The notes under the pieces were generated by a model. That model did no database searches. It was not told where the DNA came from and saw only the letters and a list, made by a program, of their open reading frames with translations. A DNA stretch of 13,152 bases from DATEHG01 sp041691295 (GTDB lineage: Bacteria > Gemmatimonadota > Gemmatimonadetes > Gemmatimonadales > GWC2-71-9): NCBI GenBank assembly GCA_041691295.1, contig JBEPVA010000104.1, positions 1-13,152 on the forward strand, in the 5' to 3' direction. The position numbers and the translations under genes are program-made. Shown one piece after another: positions 1-6,426 of the stretch; position 1 is the stretch's first letter; every line of letters begins with the position of its first letter.

Positions 1-268
1 CGGCGGCACCGCGTACACCGCCTCCAAGCACGCGGTGCTCGGCTTCAGCAAGTCGCTGATGCTGGAGGTCCGGAAGGACAACGTCCGGGTCATCGCCATC
101 TGCCCAGGCACCGTGGACACGCCCATGATGCACGGACAGGACGCGATGCACCCGCGCCTCGACCACGTCCTCCAGGCCGATGACATTGCCGACACCATCA
201 TTGCCACGCTGCGGCTTCCGGCCCGGGCCATGGTGAGCGAGCTCGACATCCGCCCGACCGATCCCTGA
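1..268 (+). CDS. Short-chain dehydrogenase/reductase, 3' end only
   Basis: This is the C-terminal 88 residues of a classical SDR family oxidoreductase, read in the frame that starts at base 2; the 5' end lies outside the window. The first residues contain YTASK, the YxxxK catalytic Tyr/Lys pair of classical SDRs (Tyr codon at 14-16, Lys at 26-28). It is followed by the usual helix (GFSKSLMLEVR) and by the segment VRVIAICPGTVDTPM, which matches the family's conserved PG motif after the active site, where the loop over the nicotinamide begins. The short tail ends with a TGA at 266-268. The family reduces or oxidises carbonyl/alcohol groups with NAD(P)H in the cytoplasm; the substrate cannot be told from this fragment. 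The next gene begins 4 bases downstream, suggesting one transcript. Confidence 0.9.
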   Translation, partial: GGTAYTASKHAVLGFSKSLMLEVRKDNVRVIAICPGTVDTPMMHGQDAMHPRLDHVLQADDIADTIIATLRLPARAMVSELDIRPTDP

Positions 269-272
269 TCTT

Positions 273-476
273 GTGAGCGGATTCCGGATCGACATGTGCG
301 TCTGCCAGCGGATCACCTTTGCCGAGCTCAAGCCCAGGGCAGAGGCGGCGGGGTGGAACCTGGAAGCGCTGATGCAGGAAACCCGCTGTGGCGCCAGCTG
401 TGGACTCTGCCGCCCCTACCTCAGAGAAATGCTCCGGACCGGCCGCACCGTCTTCGACGCCATCATCCTTGAATAG
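273..476 (+). CDS. Small Bfd-like [2Fe-2S]-binding protein
   Basis: A 67-residue protein resembling bacterioferritin-associated ferredoxin (Bfd). Visible cysteines are C9, C11, C39, C43 and C46. C9-x-C11 and C43-x2-C46, with 32 residues between C11 and C43, reproduce the ligand spacing I recall for E. coli Bfd (C4, C6, C38, C41), so these four are the probable [2Fe-2S] ligands. C39 is extra. The segment FAEL after the first pair and CGLCRPYL at the second pair are typical of the fold. The chosen start is GTG at 273, 4 bases after the dehydrogenase stop; no clear Shine-Dalgarno is visible, and ATG at 294 would give a 60-residue form still keeping all ligands. There is no bacterioferritin gene in view, so its electron partner is unknown. 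It could equally be a small redox or cluster-carrier domain protein. Confidence 0.8.
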   Translation: MSGFRIDMCVCQRITFAELKPRAEAAGWNLEALMQETRCGASCGLCRPYLREMLRTGRTVFDAIILE

Positions 477-2013
477 TCCACCCGGCACTGCTTCCCAGGC
501 CAGCCGGCCGTCGCCGGCGGCGCTGATCGGAGTCGTGATCGCCGGGCTGGTCGCGTTCTGGCTGGCGTGGCAGGGACACACCATTGCCGTGGCCAGCGCC
601 ACCGCCGCCTTTGTGCTGCTGGTCAGCGCCTTTCAGCGCTACCGGAAGCTGACCCGAGAACAGGCCATCCTGCTGCAGGATGCGCTGGATGCGGCCGCCG
701 GCCGGAACCTCGACCTGGCCCGGCTGCAGCGGGTGACCGCCGCGCTGCTCGCCGGTGACACGCTCGACCGGCTGTATCGCGAGGTGGCTGACGCCGCCGC
801 GGTCCTGCTCGAGACCCAGGGCAGTGCGGTGACTCAGGTGGTGGAGGAGGGCCGGTTCGTGAAGGTCATGGCCGCCGCCGGCTCCTGTCCCGCGGTGGGC
901 CACCTGCTGCCGGCCGACGGCTCGCTGCACGGCTGGGTGGTGACCAACGAAGTGCCGCTGATCTGCAATGATATCGCGGCAGATCCGCGCGACTTTCACA
1001 TCGAAGGCGGCCATGAGAAGACCACGGTCATCGTGCCGCTCCGTTCCGGCGGGATGGTCATCGGCACTCTCAGCGTCCACGACCGGCTGGATGGCCGGCC
1101 GCTCGGGCCAACCGACCTGCAGCTGCTGCAGACCCTCGGCGACCAGGTCGTGGTCGGCCTCGACCGGGTCCACGCGCTTGATGACAGCCGGCGCAACGAG
1201 CTGGCGCTGGCGGAGAAGAACAAGGAGCTGCAGCGGGCCACCGAACTGAAGAGCCAGTTCCTGGCCAACATGTCCCACGAGTTGCGCACCCCGCTCAACG
1301 CCATCATTGGATTTTCCGACCTGTTGCTGACCGAAGACCTCGGGACCATCAACGAGACCCAGCGGGAATTTCTCGATTCGGTGCTCCGCAACGGCCGCCA
1401 CCTGCTGGGACTGATCAACAATGTGCTCGATCTGTCGAAGATCGAGGCCGGACGGATGACGCTCAGCCTGTCGCCGGTCGATATCAAGGAGGCGATTCTC
1501 GCGGCCGTGGCCGACACCTCGAGTCTCCGGGCCGCCAAGGGCCAGCGCTGCGTCACCCAGCTCGACGACGAGCCGTTGACCGCCTATTGCGATGGCACCC
1601 GGATACGGCAGATTCTGTTCAACCTGCTGTCCAACGCCTCGAAGTTCACGCCGGACGGTGGTGACGTTTCGGTCAGTGCAGTCGCCACCAGGGCCCCATT
1701 ACCGTTCCCGCTCGAGCGGGCCAGCGACCGGCCCAGGCTGGTGGCCCGCGAAGCGATCTGGATCTCGATCAGCGACACCGGCATCGGCATTGCCGCCGAG
1801 GACATGGCACGACTGTTCCAGGAGTTTACCCAGGTGGACAGCTCGCCCAGCCGGAAGGCCCAGGGCACCGGACTCGGTCTGGCCCTGTCCCGACGGTTCG
1901 TGGAATTGCACGGCGGCTCCATCGGGGCGGAGTCGCTGGTTGGCCGAGGCTCGTCGTTCTGGTTCATCGTGCCGGTGGAGGGACCGATCCGGCGCCCGGA
2001 GCCGGCGAAGTGA
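469..2013 (+). CDS. Membrane-anchored GAF-domain sensor histidine kinase
   Basis: An orthodox sensor kinase of 514 residues from the TTG start at 469. Two hydrophobic segments lie at about residues 17-34 and 38-55, separated by only a few residues, so there is almost no periplasmic sensor. A helical linker follows, then a GAF domain at about 99-237. The HisKA dimerisation segment has the phospho-acceptor in MSHELRTPLN (His 270). The ATPase domain shows the N box (NLLSN, Asn 389), G1 box (DTGIGIA from 436) and G2 box (GTGLGLALS from 466). No receiver domain follows, and no response regulator gene is in the window, so it is an orphan here. The same frame is open up to a GTG at 388 with an AGGA upstream, but that start would overlap the ferredoxin gene by 89 bases and add a low-complexity tail; I prefer TTG 469, which overlaps the ferredoxin stop by 8 bases. 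The stimulus is probably cytoplasmic, sensed by GAF (inference). Confidence 0.9.
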   Translation: MNSPPGTASQASRPSPAALIGVVIAGLVAFWLAWQGHTIAVASATAAFVLLVSAFQRYRKLTREQAILLQDALDAAAGRNLDLARLQRVTAALLAGDTLDRLYREVADAAAVLLETQGSAVTQVVEEGRFVKVMAAAGSCPAVGHLLPADGSLHGWVVTNEVPLICNDIAADPRDFHIEGGHEKTTVIVPLRSGGMVIGTLSVHDRLDGRPLGPTDLQLLQTLGDQVVVGLDRVHALDDSRRNELALAEKNKELQRATELKSQFLANMSHELRTPLNAIIGFSDLLLTEDLGTINETQREFLDSVLRNGRHLLGLINNVLDLSKIEAGRMTLSLSPVDIKEAILAAVADTSSLRAAKGQRCVTQLDDEPLTAYCDGTRIRQILFNLLSNASKFTPDGGDVSVSAVATRAPLPFPLERASDRPRLVAREAIWISISDTGIGIAAEDMARLFQEFTQVDSSPSRKAQGTGLGLALSRRFVELHGGSIGAESLVGRGSSFWFIVPVEGPIRRPEPAK

Positions 2014-2020
2014 CGAATGC

Positions 2021-2126
2021 TTGATGGGGGGAAGTTGGGATGGGGGGAATGCTCCGATGCAGGAGCATCGCCGGAGTGCGGGGTGGAGCCCGGAATATTC
2101 CCCCCATCCCCCCATCCCCGCATCAA
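2021..2126. repeat. 106-bp palindromic intergenic element
   Basis: Two 30-base arms, 2021-2050 and 2097-2126, are inverted copies of each other with 26 of 30 positions matching by hand alignment. The inner 14 bases (GGGATGGGGGGAAT at 2037-2050 against 2097-2110) match perfectly. The left arm also carries an 11-base direct repeat, GATGGGGGGAA, at 2023-2033 and 2039-2049. The centre contains a second hairpin (ATGCTCC at 2049-2055 with GGAGCAT at 2062-2068). The element starts 7 bases after the kinase stop and ends 14 bases before the Shine-Dalgarno of the next gene. It may be a REP/MITE-like repeat, a structured RNA or an unusual terminator; there is no U tract. Confidence 0.75.
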
Positions 2127-2140
2127 TTTCCAATCTCAAC

Positions 2141-2148
2141 CAGGAGAC
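2141..2148 (+). promoter_or_regulatory. Shine-Dalgarno of the NmrA-like gene
   Basis: CAGGAGAC ends 5 bases before the ATG at 2154, and its AGGAG core lies 7 bases before it. It decides the start: the frame stays open to an upstream ATG at 2040, but that would run through the palindromic element and give a tail unlike the family. Confidence 0.75.
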
Positions 2149-2153
2149 ATGCC

Positions 2154-3014
2154 ATGAAGGTTCTCGTCCTCGGCGGCACCGGCACCGTCGGCTCCGCCAC
2201 GGTTCAGGGATTGCTGGCCAGGAAGATCGACGTCACCGTGCTCACCCGTCACGCCGGCGCCGCCAAGCTGCCGGCCGGAGTCAAGGGAATCACCGGTGAC
2301 CTGCTCGACATCAACGTGATCAAGACGGCATTCAAGGGATTCGACGTCGCGTACATCCTCACCGCGCTGCATGACAGCGAGGCCCACCAGGGGCTGCTGG
2401 CCGTCAACGGCGCGGTGATGGGTGGGGTCAAGAAGATCGTGTTCCTCTCGATCCATCATCTTGACCAGGCGCCGCACCTGCCGCACTTCGGCGCCAAGAT
2501 CCCGATCGAACTCGCCATCAAGGCGTCAGGCGTTCCCTACACCATCCTCCGGCCGAACAACTTCTACCAGAACGATGTCTGGTTCAAGGAAGTCATCCTG
2601 GGTTACGGGATCTATCCGCAGCCGATCGGCAGTACCGGCATTTCACGGGTGGACGTCAGGGATATTGCCGACGTGGGTGTCACGGCCATCACCACCAATC
2701 AGTGCGACAACGAGACCGTCGACCTGGTCGGTCCCGAAGTCGTCACCGGCCCCTCAACCGCGGAAGTGTGGAGCAAGATGCTGGGCAAGCCGATCACGTA
2801 CGGCGGGGACGATCTCGATGCGTGGGAACAGGCCAACCTGGCCTACTCACCAGCCTGGCAGGTGTTCGATTTCAAGATGATGTACGCCTTTTTCCAGAAG
2901 CGCGGCCTCAAGGCCAGCCCGGAAGCCATCGCGCGGCAGACCAGGCTGCTGGGCCACGCGCCAAGGGCATATACCCCGTTTGTGGAGGAGACGGCAACGA
3001 GCTGGAAGAGCTGA
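2154..3014 (+). CDS. NmrA-like atypical SDR, NAD(P)-binding oxidoreductase
   Basis: A 286-residue Rossmann-fold protein. The N-terminus MKVLVLGGTGTVGS carries the GxxGxxG dinucleotide motif (Gly 7, 10, 13), and Arg 32 at the end of the second strand suggests NADP(H) preference, as in NmrA/NAD(P)H-binding atypical SDRs. There is no YxxxK catalytic pair in the expected place; instead the segment FGAKIPIE followed by GVPYTILRPNNFYQN matches the atypical SDR pattern seen in NmrA-type proteins, which are often redox sensors or quinone/isoflavone-type reductases. Length fits the family (about 280-300). The start is fixed by AGGAG upstream of ATG 2154. It is flanked by two palindromic intergenic regions and converges on the CDF gene. 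The substrate cannot be inferred. Confidence 0.88.
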   Translation: MKVLVLGGTGTVGSATVQGLLARKIDVTVLTRHAGAAKLPAGVKGITGDLLDINVIKTAFKGFDVAYILTALHDSEAHQGLLAVNGAVMGGVKKIVFLSIHHLDQAPHLPHFGAKIPIELAIKASGVPYTILRPNNFYQNDVWFKEVILGYGIYPQPIGSTGISRVDVRDIADVGVTAITTNQCDNETVDLVGPEVVTGPSTAEVWSKMLGKPITYGGDDLDAWEQANLAYSPAWQVFDFKMMYAFFQKRGLKASPEAIARQTRLLGHAPRAYTPFVEETATSWKS

Positions 3015-3040
3015 GCGCGGCATCCCCGATAGTGAGCAAT

Positions 3041-3123
3041 TGAAGATTGACGGATTGCTGGATTTGCGGGTTCAAGGCTGGTCGAGCCCCCAATTCACCA
3101 ATCCTGCCTACCGTCAATTTTCA
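3041..3123. repeat. Imperfect inverted repeat between convergent genes
   Basis: TGAAGATTGACGG at 3041-3053 is the inverted copy of 3111-3123 with one mismatch in 13. Inside, 3052-3070 (GGATTGCTGG...) and 3087-3104 are also roughly inverted copies, but out of register. The right arm overlaps the stop codon of the CDF gene (3114-3116). It lies between two converging genes, so a bidirectional terminator or a decayed palindromic repeat are both possible. A further perfect palindrome, CATATGGTTCCATATG, adjoins it at 3122-3137 inside the last codons of the CDF gene. Confidence 0.5.
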
Positions 3124-3989
3124 TATGGTTCCATATGTATCAGCACTCCGCTCACCCCGGGCACCGCGGCCCGGATCGCGCTCTTCACCTTGCCGCTGAG
3201 GATGTGGGCGTCATGCAGCGACATGACGGGATCAGCCTGGACGTGAAGGTCGACAAAGTATTCGACCCCCGCCTTCCGGATCTTGAGCTTCTCGATGGCC
3301 AGCACGCTTTCCACGCCGACAGCGGCGGCTGAGATCCGGCTGGGCAGGTCGCCGGCGGGAGTGCGGTCCATCAGGTCCGCCACCGCCGGCCGCAGCAGCC
3401 CCACCCCGTTGTACGTGATGATCGAGGCCGCCACCAGCGCGGCCCAGTCGTCTGCCATTTCCCAGCCCGGCCCGCCGATCAACGCCACACTGATGCCGAT
3501 AAAGGCGCAGCCGGAGGTGATCACATCGGCCCGGTGATGCCAGGCGTCCGCGTGCAGTGCGGTACTCCCCGCCTCTTCGCCGGCGGCTGCCACCCGCCGG
3601 AATAGCGTCTCCTTGATGATCATCACGACCACCAGGACCGCCAGAGTGAATGGTGCCGGCGCATGGTGCGGCGTGATGATCTCGCGGACCGATTCCACCG
3701 CGATTGCGAGAGCCGCCGCCAGCAGCATCAGGGAAACGATCGCTCCCGCCAGCGCTTCCGCCTTGCCGTAGCCGAACGGATAGCGTTCATCGGCCGACCG
3801 GGTGGAAATCCTGAGACCGCTCCAGACCACCAGTGACGAGAAGATGTCGGCGGTCGACTCGATCCCGTCGGCGATCAGGGCATAGGAGTGGCCCAGGATG
3901 CCGGTGGCCAGCTTGATCAGCGCCAGTATGGCGTTGACCCCGATGCCGACCAGGGCCAGCCGCATCCCCCGGCGCAGTCGCTGGTTCAT
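3114..3989 (-). CDS. Cation diffusion facilitator (CDF) family metal transporter
   Basis: A 291-residue inner-membrane antiporter expected to export divalent metal (Zn, Fe, Co, Cd or Mn) in exchange for protons. Hydrophobic segments fit six transmembrane helices in the first two thirds, followed by a cytoplasmic domain from about residue 205. The transport site of the family is formed by TM2 and TM5: TM5 has H151-xxx-D155 (WHHRADVITS), while TM2 has D41-GI-E44-xxx-D48, with Glu in the position usually held by Asp or His. The conserved YPFGYGKAE loop is at 70-78. The C-terminal domain keeps His 249, His 262 and His 285, with Glu 287 where FieF has Asp in its HxDP. The ATG at 3987-3989 has no strong Shine-Dalgarno. 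The lipoprotein gene lies 73 bases upstream on the same strand, with a hairpin in between, so co-transcription is uncertain. Confidence 0.93.
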   Translation of the reverse strand: MNQRLRRGMRLALVGIGVNAILALIKLATGILGHSYALIADGIESTADIFSSLVVWSGLRISTRSADERYPFGYGKAEALAGAIVSLMLLAAALAIAVESVREIITPHHAPAPFTLAVLVVVMIIKETLFRRVAAAGEEAGSTALHADAWHHRADVITSGCAFIGISVALIGGPGWEMADDWAALVAASIITYNGVGLLRPAVADLMDRTPAGDLPSRISAAAVGVESVLAIEKLKIRKAGVEYFVDLHVQADPVMSLHDAHILSGKVKSAIRAAVPGVSGVLIHMEPYEN

Positions 3990-4009
3990 CCGATGGACCG
4001 GAATGACAA

Positions 4010-4040
4010 GACCCCGGCAGCGAGGCTCGCCACCGGGGTC
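4010..4040 (-). terminator. Hairpin, possible terminator of the lipoprotein gene
   Basis: GACCCCGG (4010-4017) pairs with CCGGGGTC (4033-4040), and an inner GCGA/TCGC stem closes most of the loop. In the minus-strand transcript the hairpin begins 22 bases after the lipoprotein stop and is followed by TTGTCATT, a weak U-rich tract. It sits between the lipoprotein and the CDF gene, so read-through could still supply the latter. Confidence 0.5.
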
Positions 4041-4062
4041 GGAATCGAACTGGTCATGGCGG

Positions 4063-4518
4063 CTATTGCCGGTCCGCCTGCCACGTACCGGTAAAGTGGT
4101 AGTCGGTACCGTTCACCGTGTAGGTGCAGAAGCCGGTGCCGGTGATCCGGTTCGGGTTGCCGTGCTCGAAACTGCCCTGATAGGTGCAGATGTTGGTCTT
4201 GAAGCTGACCTGCATGGCGTTGACCAGTCCGCTGGTGACCTGGAACAGCTGCCCGTCCGACAGCGGACCGTTATAGGCATCGCCGTTCGAGTGCACACAC
4301 GCCCCGGTCTGGTGTCCGGTGCCGCTGAACGTCCCGGCGGTCTGGGTCAGGTTGAAACTGCCCAGCGGAATGTGGCTGTCCCCGGTGGCGGAATCGGTGA
4401 ATTGACCGCTCTGACGCCAGTTGCCGCTCAGCGAATAGTTCGGGGTATTGTCGGTGGCTGCCCGGCAACCGAACAGACTGACCGAAAGGGCCAGCAGCGC
4501 CAGACGCTTTGATACCAT
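4063..4518 (-). CDS. Small secreted lipoprotein, unknown function
   Basis: I do not recognise the family. From the ATG at 4516-4518 the product has 151 residues. The start is chosen because a GGGAGG Shine-Dalgarno lies about 8 bases upstream and because it places a signal peptide (MVSKRLALLALSVSLFGC) at the N-terminus with a lipobox LFGC, lipidated Cys 18. The same frame is open for 22 more codons upstream, which would spoil the signal. The mature part is rich in Gly, Thr, Ser and Asn with alternating hydrophobic residues, suggesting a beta-barrel or beta-sandwich; SGNWRQSG near the N-terminus and FTGTWQA near the C-terminus look like a lipocalin/avidin-like start and closing strand (inference). 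It has three further cysteines, C74, C111 and C131. It faces the metal efflux operon divergently. Confidence 0.8.
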   Translation of the reverse strand: MVSKRLALLALSVSLFGCRAATDNTPNYSLSGNWRQSGQFTDSATGDSHIPLGSFNLTQTAGTFSGTGHQTGACVHSNGDAYNGPLSDGQLFQVTSGLVNAMQVSFKTNICTYQGSFEHGNPNRITGTGFCTYTVNGTDYHFTGTWQADRQ

Positions 4519-4555
4519 TTGGGGCCTCCCAAGAGCGGTTCTGGAATTGCCTTCC

Positions 4556-4584
4556 ATAGTGGCACCTGCCATCAGGGGAGTCAA
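4556..4584 (-). promoter_or_regulatory. Possible sigma70-type promoter of the lipoprotein gene
   Basis: On the minus strand, TTGACT (4579-4584) is followed after 17 bases by CACTAT (4556-4561), with TATGGA overlapping at 4553-4558 as an alternative -10. The -35 is good and the -10 weak. Transcription would start about 30 bases before the lipoprotein ATG. No equally good promoter was found on the + strand for the divergent efflux operon. Confidence 0.35.
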
Positions 4585-4615
4585 GCGCCGGCACCGGTAA
4601 GGACTTGGCGGGGAT

Positions 4616-4987
4616 GTGCCTCGACGATACCTTCAATTCGTGCGTACCACCGGACTGCTCCGCCTGAAAGCCCTCGCGCTTGCGTTCCTCCTCGTCGGAG
4701 GTTCACTGGGGCTGCCGGCACTCGACCTGATCGTCTGGCACCTTGGCAGCTCTCATCCCGCCGCCGTCAGCCGGTCCAGCGATTCGCAGAACGGCTCGGA
4801 TCACGACCGTCAGTGTGTCTTCACGCAGCAGATGCCCAGCTCGCGGCCGGCCAGTCCGGTGTCCGATGGCCTGGTGCTCACGTCACTCCGTTCGACCGCG
4901 CCATCCGATGAACCGATTCCGCGCCTGATTTCGGCCGAGGTTCAGCGGGCCCATCCTCCCCGAGCACCTCCCAGCACCATCGCCTGA
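4616..4987 (+). CDS. Small membrane-anchored HxxxC protein A, first gene of efflux locus
   Basis: A 123-residue protein of no family I recognise. The N-terminus has a hydrophobic helix at about 17-34 (signal anchor or uncleaved signal), running into GLPALD-x4-H (Asp 37, His 42). A Ser/Asp-rich stretch follows, then DHDRQCVFT with His 63 and Cys 67, and a Pro-rich tail ending RAPPSTIA. It is clearly related to protein B at 10674-11042: shared VGGxxGLPAxD, a His five residues after the Asp, HxxQCVxT, an identical 56-residue distance from the Cys to the C-terminus, and the RAPPxxIA ending. His and Cys on the exported part suggest metal or thiol chemistry in the periplasm (inference). Start GTG 4616 is tentative: GGGG lies only 2 bases upstream, and GTG at 4640 would also keep the helix. 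It precedes the outer membrane factor gene by 122 bases. Confidence 0.75.
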   Translation: MPRRYLQFVRTTGLLRLKALALAFLLVGGSLGLPALDLIVWHLGSSHPAAVSRSSDSQNGSDHDRQCVFTQQMPSSRPASPVSDGLVLTSLRSTAPSDEPIPRLISAEVQRAHPPRAPPSTIA

Positions 4988-5017
4988 CACCGTCCCGCGC
5001 CAGCGGGCGGCCTACTC

Positions 5018-5046
5018 GCACGTCCACGGCACTGGGCCGTCCGTGC
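5018..5046 (+). other. Hairpin in the leader of the outer membrane factor gene
   Basis: GCACG (5018-5022) pairs with CGTGC (5042-5046) and an inner ACGGC (5026-5030) pairs with GCCGT (5036-5040), giving a 10-bp stem with a small internal loop. There is no U tract after it, so it may be a processing or attenuation structure rather than a terminator. Confidence 0.4.
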
Positions 5047-5067
5047 GGGCCCAGACTCCATCTCAGA

Positions 5068-5083
5068 GGATCGTTCACGATCC
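5068..5083. promoter_or_regulatory. 16-bp palindrome upstream of outer membrane factor gene
   Basis: GGATCGT-TC-ACGATCC is a perfect dyad 26 bases before the ATG at 5110. A similar dyad with the same GATCG...TC...CGATC core occurs at 11040-11057 between protein B and the TonB-dependent receptor. It could be a regulator operator or an RNA hairpin; no regulator gene is in the window. Confidence 0.35.
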
Positions 5084-5109
5084 GGATCTGAACCCGCGCT
5101 CAAGCGGGG

Positions 5110-6426
5110 ATGGAGCAGGCGCTGGACCGGGAGACTCCATTGCTGGACCGACCGACACCACAGCTGACTGTTTCCATTCTCTGCGCCGGGGCGCTGTGGT
5201 TCAGCCCGCGGGCAGAAGCGCAGGCCCCCGCCACTCTGGTTCTGACCCGGAGCCAGGCGGTCGACAGCGCGCTGGCGCACAACCCCTCCCTGGTTGTGCT
5301 GCAGGAGCAGGTCAGCCAGGCCCGGGCCCGCAAAGTTCAGTCGACCGCCTTTCCCGATCCGACGCTGTCGGTTGACTACGCCGGGCAGTCGGCGCTGCTC
5401 AAGCCCGGCACCAATACCGGCGGGGACATTGCAGTCGGCGTCACGGTGCCCTTCCCGTACAAGTTCCACCTCCTGGGCCGGGTCGGCCAGGCGGACGTCG
5501 ACGCGGCGACGTTTACCCTGACCCAGGCACAGCAGCAGACTGCCGCGCTGACCGTCCAGGCCTACGATGCTCTGCTGGTGGCGCTGCAGCATCGCGACGA
5601 CCTGACCGAAGGCAAACAGCTCGCCGAGCAGTTCCTGGCCAAGACCAAAAACCGTTTCGACGCCGGAACGGTGGCCCGGATCGACGTGCTCAAGGCCGAG
5701 GTCGATCTGGCCGCGGCCACCAATGCCCTCATTGCCAATACCCGTGACCTGGCCAACGCCCGCTCCGCCCTCGACCGGCTGCTCGGCCGGGCCCTCGGCG
5801 CGCCGGTCGAAGCCGCCGATTCGCTGACCGTCCCGCCCAGCCTGCCCTCGATCGACACGCTCCTTGCGGCGGCGAGGGCCAACCGGCCTGAATTGCAAAG
5901 CCTGATGAGCCAGCAGCGTGGCGCCGCGTCGGCCACCACCCTGGCCAAGGAGTTCTGGCTACCCGATCTGCAGTTCGGACTGGCCAGGAATTACGCCGAT
6001 GGCGGCCCACCGAGCTACACCACTGGCGTCGGAATCACCGTGCCGCTGTTCTTCTGGAATCACACCCGCGGCGAAGTGGCGGAAACCAAACACCGTGAGC
6101 TCGAGCTGGTGGCGGCCTACCGCGATCAGGTGGCCGGCGTCGACCAGGATGTGCGGCAGGCCTACGCCAATGCCGCCACCGCCGCAGAGCAAAGCCGCTA
6201 TCTCAGGGATCAGCTACTGCCTGAGGCGCGCCGAGTGTATGAGATCACCCTGACCAGCTACGGAATCGGCGGATCGTCGGCGCTCGACGTGCTGGATGCC
6301 CGCCGGACCCTGCTCGATGCCTTGAGCCAGTACGCCGATGCGCTGGGCGCCGCCAACGACGCCCGCGCCGACCTCGAGCGCGCGGCAGGCGGTCCTGTTT
6401 CTCCCGGAGATTCGAATGAGCACTAG
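5110..6426 (+). CDS. TolC/CusC-like outer membrane efflux protein
   Basis: The outer membrane channel of the tripartite metal efflux pump, 438 residues from ATG 5110. After an export signal ending near AEAQA (about residue 39) there are two tandem outer membrane efflux protein repeats, about 43-235 and 255-430, with the long Ala/Gln/Asp-rich helices typical of the family and the repeat-start motifs SQAVDSALAHNPSL and ANRPELQSLMSQQ. VPLFFWNHTRGEV is the usual second-repeat beta-strand turn. Unlike CusC it has no lipobox. The start is uncertain: ATG 5110 has GGGG touching it and yields an acidic n-region, whereas TTG at 5140 has GGGAG at 5129-5133 with a 6-base spacer and gives a cleaner signal peptide (428 residues). 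The stop overlaps the adaptor start by 11 bases, so translation is probably coupled. Confidence 0.93.
   Translation: MEQALDRETPLLDRPTPQLTVSILCAGALWFSPRAEAQAPATLVLTRSQAVDSALAHNPSLVVLQEQVSQARARKVQSTAFPDPTLSVDYAGQSALLKPGTNTGGDIAVGVTVPFPYKFHLLGRVGQADVDAATFTLTQAQQQTAALTVQAYDALLVALQHRDDLTEGKQLAEQFLAKTKNRFDAGTVARIDVLKAEVDLAAATNALIANTRDLANARSALDRLLGRALGAPVEAADSLTVPPSLPSIDTLLAAARANRPELQSLMSQQRGAASATTLAKEFWLPDLQFGLARNYADGGPPSYTTGVGITVPLFFWNHTRGEVAETKHRELELVAAYRDQVAGVDQDVRQAYANAATAAEQSRYLRDQLLPEARRVYEITLTSYGIGGSSALDVLDARRTLLDALSQYADALGAANDARADLERAAGGPVSPGDSNEH
5129..5133 (+). promoter_or_regulatory. Candidate Shine-Dalgarno for the TTG start of the efflux channel
   Basis: GGGAG lies 6 bases before TTG 5140, in frame with the outer membrane factor. 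It is the best ribosome binding site near this gene and argues that the true start may be 5140 rather than ATG 5110. Confidence 0.45.

Noticed and set aside
463..1401. Long minus-strand open frame (312 codons) opposite the kinase
   Set aside because: It is antisense to well-conserved GAF and HisKA coding sequence, has a His/Gln/Gly-rich composition typical of high-GC shadow frames and shows no recognisable motif.
2040..2153. N-terminal extension of the NmrA-like protein from ATG 2040
   Set aside because: It would translate the palindromic element; the Shine-Dalgarno and the Rossmann strand both point to ATG 2154.
3122..3137. Palindrome CATATGGTTCCATATG as an operator
   Set aside because: It encodes the last residues of the CDF protein (HMEPYE) at the 3' end of the gene and is not near any promoter; kept only as part of the terminator-region finding.
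4519..4615. Promoter for the efflux operon on the + strand
   Set aside because: I could not find a convincing -35/-10 pair or a MerR/ArsR-type dyad in this gap, although a promoter must lie here or upstream.
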